From: Verrucomicrobiota bacterium
GTDB lineage: Bacteria > Verrucomicrobiota > Verrucomicrobiia > Opitutales > Opitutaceae
Reading direction: 5' to 3'
NCBI GenBank assembly: GCA_003402695.1
Contig: QQNC01000006.1
Span: forward strand, 1 to 37,123
DNA length: 37,123 nt
The position numbers and the translations under genes were made by a program. The stretch's first letter is position 1; every line of letters starts with the position of its first letter. This document shows positions 24,768 to 37,123 of the stretch, in pieces. The notes beneath the pieces were generated by a model. The model was not told the DNA's origin. It saw nothing but the letters and a program-made list of their open reading frames with translations, and made no database searches.

Positions 24768-26957
24768 TTAGGTACGGGCCGGGGCCTTGGAGGAGGACTC
24801 GACAATCTTGGCGAGCAGTGAATTCGGGACCTGCTCGAAATGGGACGGGGTGATCGAGGCGCTGGCGCGGCCCTTCGAGAGCGAGCGGATGTCGGTGACG
24901 TAGCCGAACAGCATCTCGAGCGGGACGGTGGCGGTGATGATGCACGCGCCGGACTTGTTTTCCATGGCGCTGATGCTGCCGCGGCGGCGGTTGATGTCGC
25001 CGACGAGGTCGCCCTGGTAATCCTCGGGCGTGGTGACCTCGACGCCCATGATGGGCTCGAGCAGGATCGGGTTGGCCTTCTTCATCGCTTCCTTGAAGGC
25101 GAAGATACCGGCCATCTTGAACGCGAGTTCGGACGAGTCGACCTCGTGGAACGAACCGTCGACGATCTTAACGATGACGTCGACGACCGGGTGACCGGCG
25201 ACGGTGCCGTTGTTGCAGGCCTCCATGAGACCAGCGATGGAGGGCTTGATAAATTCCTTCGGGATCGAGCCACCGACGATCTCGTCGAGGATCTCGATTC
25301 CTTTGCCTTTTTCGTTCGGCTCGAGCGTGATGCAGACGTGGCCGTACTGGCCCTTGCCACCCGACTGGCGGATGAACTTGCCCTCGGCCTCGGCGGCCTT
25401 GGTGACGGTCTCGCGGTAGGCGATCTGCGGTTTGCCGGAGGTGGCCTCAACCTTGAACTCGCGCTTCATGCGGTCGCGGATGATGTCGAGGTGGAGCTCG
25501 CCCATGCCGGAAAGAATCGTCTGGCCGCTGTCGGGATCGGTCGAAACGCGCAGGGTCGGATCCTCCGCCACGAGGCGCTGGAGCGCGGTGCCCATTTTTT
25601 CCTGGTCGGCCTTCGTGTTCGGCTCGATGGACATCGAGATGACGGGCTCGGGGAAGGACGGCGGCTCGAGACGGATGTCGAAATCCTCGTCGCACAGCGT
25701 GTCACCGGTGATGACGTCCTTGACGCCGACCAGTGCGCAAATGTCGCCCGAGTAGGCGGTGTCGATTTCCTCGCGGTCCATCGCGCGCATCAACACGAGA
25801 CGGGAAACGCGCTCGCTGCGGCGGGTGCGCGGGTTGTACAGCGACATGCCCTTGGGGAGCTTGCCGGTGTAGACGCGGAAGAAAACAATTTTGCCGACGA
25901 ACGGGTCGTTCCAGAGCTTGAACGCGAGGCCGGCCATCTTGGCCTTGTCGTCGACGATGGCCTCGACTTCCTTGCCGTCCGAGTCCTGCCCTTTCATGGG
26001 CGGCACATCGATCGGGTTCGGCAGGTAATTCACGACGCAGTCGAGGAGGCGCTGGACACCTTTCTTCTTGAACGCGGAGCCGGGAATCACGCCGGTGAAG
26101 TTGAGCGAGATCGTCGCCTTGCGCACGCCGAGCATCAGCTCTTCGACCGAGATCGGGGCACCGGAAAGATACTTGTCGGCGATGACGTCGTCGAAATCAC
26201 AGACGGCCTCAATCAGCTTCTCGCGGTATTCCTTGGCCTGGGCGGCCATATTTTCCGGGATCGGCATCGTGACCGGGTTCATGCCGAGCACATCCTTCGG
26301 ATCTTCGTCGAAGCTATATGCCACGTTCTGCACGAGGTCGATCAGGCCGGAGAAGCCCTCTTCCTTGCCGATCGGGAGGAAAATCGCGTGGGCGTTAGCC
26401 TTGAGCTTGTTACGGATGTCGTCGATGCAGTGAAAGAAATTCGCGCCGACCCGGTCCATCTTGTTGATGAACGCAATGCGCGGGACGTTATACTTGTTGG
26501 CCTGGCGCCAGACGGTCTCGGACTGGGGCTGCACGCCGGCGACGGCGTCAAACACGGCGACGGCGCCGTCGAGCACGCGGAGGGAGCGCTCGACCTCGGC
26601 GGTGAAGTCCACGTGGCCGGGGGTGTCGATGATGTTGATGCGCTGCTTGATGCCCTTCCAAGGGCCCCAGGAGGCGTTCCAGGCGCAGGAAATGGCGGCG
26701 GCGGTGATCGTGATGCCGCGCTCGCGCTCCTGTTCCATCCAGTCGGTCACCGTGGTGCCCTCGTGGACCTCGCCCATCTTGTGGACGGCACCGGAATAGA
26801 AAAGAATGCGCTCGGTGGTCGTCGTCTTGCCGGCGTCGATATGCGCGGCGATGCCGATGTTACGCGTCCATTCCAGAGGAAACGGGCGGTCCTTGGCGTT
26901 GGCCGGGGAGACCTTGGCCTTGTCGGTGATGACGGAAATGATGGGAGCAGCGGACAT
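24768..26957 (-). CDS. fusA: Translation elongation factor G
   Basis: EF-G uses GTP to move tRNA and mRNA through the ribosome. The 729-residue protein has all five domains. The G domain shows AAHIDAGKTTTTERIL (P-loop), RGITIT (switch I), DTPGHVDFT (switch II) and NKMDRVG (base recognition); domain IV has GGSIPKEFIKPSIAGLMEA. The ATG at 26957 is preferred to a GTG at 26963. Even so the N-terminus is about 20 residues longer than usual, and a short insert occurs before DTPGH (AISCAWNASWGPWKGIKQ). It starts 25 bases after rpsG. tuf, which usually follows fusA, is not here. Confidence 0.97.
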   Translation of the reverse strand: MSAAPIISVITDKAKVSPANAKDRPFPLEWTRNIGIAAHIDAGKTTTTERILFYSGAVHKMGEVHEGTTVTDWMEQERERGITITAAAISCAWNASWGPWKGIKQRINIIDTPGHVDFTAEVERSLRVLDGAVAVFDAVAGVQPQSETVWRQANKYNVPRIAFINKMDRVGANFFHCIDDIRNKLKANAHAIFLPIGKEEGFSGLIDLVQNVAYSFDEDPKDVLGMNPVTMPIPENMAAQAKEYREKLIEAVCDFDDVIADKYLSGAPISVEELMLGVRKATISLNFTGVIPGSAFKKKGVQRLLDCVVNYLPNPIDVPPMKGQDSDGKEVEAIVDDKAKMAGLAFKLWNDPFVGKIVFFRVYTGKLPKGMSLYNPRTRRSERVSRLVLMRAMDREEIDTAYSGDICALVGVKDVITGDTLCDEDFDIRLEPPSFPEPVISMSIEPNTKADQEKMGTALQRLVAEDPTLRVSTDPDSGQTILSGMGELHLDIIRDRMKREFKVEATSGKPQIAYRETVTKAAEAEGKFIRQSGGKGQYGHVCITLEPNEKGKGIEILDEIVGGSIPKEFIKPSIAGLMEACNNGTVAGHPVVDVIVKIVDGSFHEVDSSELAFKMAGIFAFKEAMKKANPILLEPIMGVEVTTPEDYQGDLVGDINRRRGSISAMENKSGACIITATVPLEMLFGYVTDIRSLSKGRASASITPSHFEQVPNSLLAKIVESSSKAPART

Positions 26958-26982
26958 GGGCACGATACGGCTAATTGCTGGA

Positions 26983-27456
26983 TTACCAGCGGAGGTGGGC
27001 GAAGGCGCGATTGGCCTGGGCCATCTTGTGGGTGTCTTCCTTCTTCTTCACGACACTGCCCGTGTTGTTGTAGGCATCGACGATCTCGGCGGCGAGGGCG
27101 TCGCGCATCGGGATACCCTTGCGGGTCGTGGCGGCGGCGACGATCCAGCGGAGGGCGAGGCTCTCCTGGCGCTCGAAGGAAATTTCGATCGGGACCTGAT
27201 AGGTGGCGCCACCGACGCGGCGGCTCTTCACCTCGAGGCGGGGACGGGCGTTCTCGAGCGCGCCGAGGAGGAGATCAACCGGATCACCCTTCTCGAGCTT
27301 CTCGGAGACTTTCTCGAAGGCACCGTACACGATGCGCTGGGCAAGGTTCTTCTTGCCGTCCTGCATGATGACATTGACCAAGTGCGCGACGAGCGGGCTC
27401 TTGTAACGGATATCCGGTGCGGCTTGACGTTTCTCAGCTCTGTGGCGGCGTGACAT
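26983..27456 (-). CDS. rpsG: 30S ribosomal protein S7
   Basis: S7 starts assembly of the 30S head and lies by the E-site; in E. coli it represses the str operon from the rpsL-rpsG spacer. The 157-residue protein starts [20 protein letters not shown], has [20 protein letters not shown], the [20 protein letters not shown] segment with VPIEIS, and ends [14 protein letters not shown]. The spacer to rpsL is only 30 bases here, too short for the E. coli type of S7 operator. Confidence 0.98.
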   Translation of the reverse strand: MSRRHRAEKRQAAPDIRYKSPLVAHLVNVIMQDGKKNLAQRIVYGAFEKVSEKLEKGDPVDLLLGALENARPRLEVKSRRVGGATYQVPIEISFERQESLALRWIVAAATTRKGIPMRDALAAEIVDAYNNTGSVVKKKEDTHKMAQANRAFAHLRW

Positions 27457-27486
27457 GGTGAGTGGTGGCTAGGAAAGAACGGTTGA

Positions 27487-27867
27487 TTACTTGGCGGCCT
27501 TCGGGCGCTTGACGCCGTACTTGGAACGGCTGCGACGACGTTTCTCGACGCCGGTGGCGTCGAGGGTGCCGCGGACGATATGGTAACGCACGCCGGGGAG
27601 ATCCTTCACGCGGCCACCGCGCACGAGCACGATCGAGTGCTCCTGGAGGTTGTGCCCCTCGTCGGGGATGTAGGAAATGACTTCATTGCCGTTGGTGAGA
27701 CGGACCTTGGCGACCTTGCGGATGGCGGAGTTCGGCTTCTTCGGGGTGCGGGTCATGACCTGCACGCAGACACCGCGACGGAACGGGTTACCGTCCAGCG
27801 CCGGGGATTTCGACTTGATGCGCACCTTGCGGCGGCCTTTGCGCACGAGTTGGTTGATGGTCGGCAT
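27487..27867 (-). CDS. rpsL: 30S ribosomal protein S12
   Basis: S12 lies at the decoding centre. The 126-residue protein starts [20 protein letters not shown] and has [20 protein letters not shown] and [20 protein letters not shown]. The two lysines where streptomycin-resistance changes arise (K43 in TPKKPNS and K88 in [13 protein letters not shown]. coli numbering) are both wild type, so streptomycin sensitivity would be predicted from S12 alone. It is the first gene after the rpoC terminator, with a 349-base spacer upstream, and so the likely first gene of the long ribosomal transcript. Confidence 0.98.
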   Translation of the reverse strand: MPTINQLVRKGRRKVRIKSKSPALDGNPFRRGVCVQVMTRTPKKPNSAIRKVAKVRLTNGNEVISYIPDEGHNLQEHSIVLVRGGRVKDLPGVRYHIVRGTLDATGVEKRRRSRSKYGVKRPKAAK

Positions 27868-27905
27868 GTGAAATTTGTAGAGTGGAAATTAGGGAAAAGA
27901 GGAAA

Positions 27906-27933
27906 AAGCTACCAAGCCCCAAAAGCTCGGCAA
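27906..27933 (-). promoter_or_regulatory. Candidate sigma-70 promoter for rpsL
   Basis: On the minus strand TTGCCG (27933-27928) and TAGCTT (27911-27906) are 16 bases apart, a weak but usable -35/-10 pair. The start of transcription would be near 27899, giving a leader of about 31 bases. The boxes match consensus only in part, and other promoters further upstream are possible. Confidence 0.28.
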
Positions 27934-27962
27934 GAACTTTCTGGCAAAAAGCAGCAGGTTTT

Positions 27963-27993
27963 CGCCAAACCCGGGATTTAGCCCCGGCTGGCG
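27963..27993 (-). promoter_or_regulatory. Two-step hairpin upstream of rpsL
   Basis: CGCCA (27963-27967) pairs with TGGCG (27989-27993), and CCGGG (27971-27975) with CCCGG (27983-27987) around a 7-base loop, with an asymmetric inner bulge. It lies about 100 bases before the rpsL start. A bulged helix like this is a usual form for ribosomal-protein operators, but it is only transcribed if the promoter lies further upstream than the candidate at 27906-27933. Confidence 0.35.
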
Positions 27994-28155
27994 AGAAGAA
28001 AAACACTGTCCAGCCGTGAGGCCGGGAGCGCGTCAGAAGGAAAAAGGAGGGGCGAAACTCACGGCCACGGGCCGAAACTCAAGCGGAAACGCTGATTTAT
28101 CCGGAAATCGTGCCCACGAGCGCTGATTCCCCGCCCGGGTCCTCCCCCACCCGGC

Positions 28156-28196
28156 AAAAAAAGAAGCCGCGGACCCCTTCCGGGATCCGCGGCTTC
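28156..28196 (-). terminator. Intrinsic terminator after rpoC
   Basis: An 11-bp perfect stem, 28163-28173 with 28186-28196, is extended inward by three more pairs after one mismatch and closed by a four-base loop. On the minus strand it is followed at once by seven T residues (28162-28156). It lies 20 bases after the rpoC stop. This is the clearest terminator in the window and ends the rplJL-rpoBC unit. Confidence 0.95.
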
Positions 28197-28216
28197 GGAT
28201 AAGACGTGTGCGTGGC

Positions 28217-32356
<4,140 letters not shown>

Positions 32357-32411
32357 TTAATTTTTTCTTCCTGGTGAACGTTGAAGGCGGAGAAGCGAAA
32401 CCCCGGGCGGC

Positions 32412-36191
<3,780 letters not shown>

Positions 36192-36291
36192 GAGAGTTCC
36201 CGATGAGGGTTAGGAGACGAAAAAAGGAAAGGCGCCGGACTCAGCGTGCGGCGCGGAGAACCAACGAAAGAACAATGACGGAAAAGGGAAA

Positions 36292-36321
36292 GGACAGGCC
36301 GGGGGTGAACCCGGCCTGTCC
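36292..36321 (-). terminator. Hairpin in the rplL-rpoB spacer, possible attenuator
   Basis: A perfect 12-bp stem, 36292-36303 with 36310-36321, encloses a six-base loop. On the minus strand it is followed by TTTCCCTTTTCC, a broken U-tract. It lies 43 bases after the rplL stop and 101 before rpoB. In E. coli a partial terminator in the same spacer lowers rpoBC expression relative to the L12 genes; the weak U-tract here fits partial rather than full termination. Confidence 0.6.
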
Positions 36322-36363
36322 GACTGAAAACGGACGGGATGCGGATGAAAGCGCCAAGCGGTC

Positions 36364-36747
36364 TTACTTGAGTTCGACCTGGGCACCGGCGGCCTCGAGC
36401 TTCTTCTTGAGCTCCTCGGCCTCGGCTTTGGGCACGTTCTCCTTGACGTTTTTGGGCGCCGCCTCGACGAGGTCCTTGGCCTCCTTGAGGCCGAGGCCCG
36501 TGATCGCACGGACTTCCTTGATGACGCCGATCTTGTTCGCGCCGGCCGCCTTGAGGACGACGGTGAACTCGGTCTGCGCTTCGGCGGCGGGAGCCCCGGC
36601 AGCGGCGGCGCCCGCGGGAGCGGCGGCGACGGCAGCGGCGGCGGACACGCCCCACTTGCCCTCGAGATCCTTCACGAGGGTCGCGAGTTCGAGGACGGGC
36701 TGGCTCGAGAGCCATTCGATGACTTGGTCTTTGGTGATGTTGCTCAT
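36364..36747 (-). CDS. rplL: 50S ribosomal protein L7/L12
   Basis: L7/L12 forms the mobile stalk that recruits translation factors, several copies per ribosome bound to L10. The 127-residue protein has the N-terminal dimer domain ([20 protein letters not shown]), an Ala/Gly/Pro hinge at about 35-57, and the C-terminal factor-binding domain with the signature [20 protein letters not shown] and [14 protein letters not shown] ten bases before the ATG is one of few clear Shine-Dalgarno sites in the window, which fits the need for high output. It is separated from rplJ by 139 bases in which I see only a short imperfect stem (TTCCGG 36821-36826 with CCGGAA 36853-36858). Confidence 0.98.
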   Translation of the reverse strand: MSNITKDQVIEWLSSQPVLELATLVKDLEGKWGVSAAAAVAAAPAGAAAAGAPAAEAQTEFTVVLKAAGANKIGVIKEVRAITGLGLKEAKDLVEAAPKNVKENVPKAEAEELKKKLEAAGAQVELK

Positions 36748-36886
36748 GGTGACTGTTCCTTGGAGTGGACTAGCGGTTTCGGGAAGTGAAACGCGTTTAA
36801 GAGACGTATCCCCTAGCCTGTTCCGGTGGATTTATTGCTTCGCCGGCTGACGCCGGAAAAATTGGGTTGGGTGGATAAGGGTTAGG

Positions 36887-37123
36887 TTAGGCGGCCGGGG
36901 CGGCGGGAGCCACCGGGGCCTCGGGAGCCGCGGGCGACTCCTTCTTGACCTTGGCGTCGAGCACGCGGACGAAGGCCGCGGCGTTCTGGGTGAACAGACC
37001 GAGCAGTTGCGAGCGCAGCGCCTCGAACGAGGGCAGGTCCGCAATCTTGGCGAGGTCGGCGGCGGAGACGATTTTCTTCTCCATCACGCCCACCTTCACC
37101 TCGAGCTTCTGTTTGTCCTCGAA
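36887..37123 (-). CDS. rplJ: 50S ribosomal protein L10, C-terminal part (cut by window edge)
   Basis: L10 anchors L7/L12 dimers to the ribosome. The frame is open to the window edge, reading FEDKQKLEVKVGVMEKKIVS and then LAKIADLPSFEALRSQLLGL, followed by FTQNAAAFVRVLDAKVKKES and an Ala/Pro-rich end. This matches the C-terminal half of L10, including the LAxLPSxExLxxxLLGxxxx segment and the final helix that carries L7/L12 dimers. The visible part is 78 residues; the start is outside the window. Position just before rplL agrees. The Ala/Pro tail (PAAPEAPVAPAAPAA) is an addition like those of L17, S5 and S11. Confidence 0.93.
   Translation of the reverse strand, partial: FEDKQKLEVKVGVMEKKIVSAADLAKIADLPSFEALRSQLLGLFTQNAAAFVRVLDAKVKKESPAAPEAPVAPAAPAA

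Larger units (their letters stand above)
27868..28216. other. 349-base rpoC-rpsL spacer: promoter and regulatory region
   Basis: No gene is seen here. On the minus strand, from right to left, it holds the rpoC terminator, two pairs of direct repeats (CGCTGATT at 28090-28097 and 28121-28128; CGAAACTCA at 28053-28061 and 28073-28081, 20 bases apart), a hairpin at 27963-27993, and an AT-richer stretch before rpsL with a weak promoter candidate. It is the longest non-coding gap in the window and the only one that separates the RNA polymerase genes from the ribosomal superoperon. Confidence 0.75.

Noticed and set aside
27868-28155. A tRNA or small RNA gene in the rpoC-rpsL spacer
   Set aside because: No cloverleaf, no GTTCRANNC-like T-loop and no CCA end could be found on either strand.
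36440-36650. Ala-rich stretch of L7/L12 as an anomaly
   Set aside because: The Ala/Gly hinge is a normal part of the protein.

Overview
The window is GC-rich (about two thirds G+C by eye). Except for one gene at the left end, everything is coded on the minus strand. It is the ribosomal-protein/RNA-polymerase 'superoperon' of a Gram-negative bacterium, followed by purine, histidine and citrate-cycle genes. Protein style suggests Verrucomicrobiota, most likely Opitutaceae: Ala/Pro-rich tails on ribosomal proteins, no L30 slot, no tuf after fusA, an E. coli-like trigger-loop insert in RpoC, and AT-rich intergenic inverted repeats. That placement is inference from sequence style, with no database search.

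Layout in the direction of transcription (right to left). (1) 37123-28155: C-terminus of rplJ, rplL, an intergenic hairpin, rpoB, rpoC, then a strong intrinsic terminator. (2) 28150-8824: a 349-base spacer holding a weak promoter candidate and a hairpin, then rpsL-rpsG-fusA-rpsJ-rplC-rplD-rplW-rplB-rpsS-rplV-rpsC-rplP-rpmC-rpsQ-rplN-rplX-rplE-rpsN-rpsH-rplF-rplR-rpsE-rplO-secY-(degenerate adk)-map-rpsM-rpsK-rpsD-rpoA-rplQ, then an intrinsic terminator. This is the str, S10, spc and alpha operons run together. tuf, rpmD, infA and rpmJ are absent from their usual places. (3) 8806-919: a small membrane zinc-ribbon protein, guaA, a secreted LolA-like protein, hisD-hisC-hisB-hisH, and gltA. (4) Left end: a VC0807-family membrane protein on the plus strand, divergent from the first 22 codons of pdxJ.

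Together the genes make the core of transcription, translation, membrane protein insertion and N-terminal methionine removal, and feed GTP, histidine and citrate synthesis. The most unusual observations are: (a) RpoC has lost three of the four cysteines of its second zinc site; (b) a shrunken adenylate-kinase-like protein without P-loop lysine sits in the adk slot, its stop overlapping the map start; (c) SecY has an extra C-terminal membrane helix; (d) S11 and S5 have long low-complexity N-terminal extensions; (e) long imperfect inverted repeats built of short units sit in three intergenic spacers, two of them inside the ribosomal operon; (f) a compact two-hairpin element lies between rpsJ and rplC. 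I saw no tRNA, rRNA, CRISPR array, insertion sequence or phage gene.
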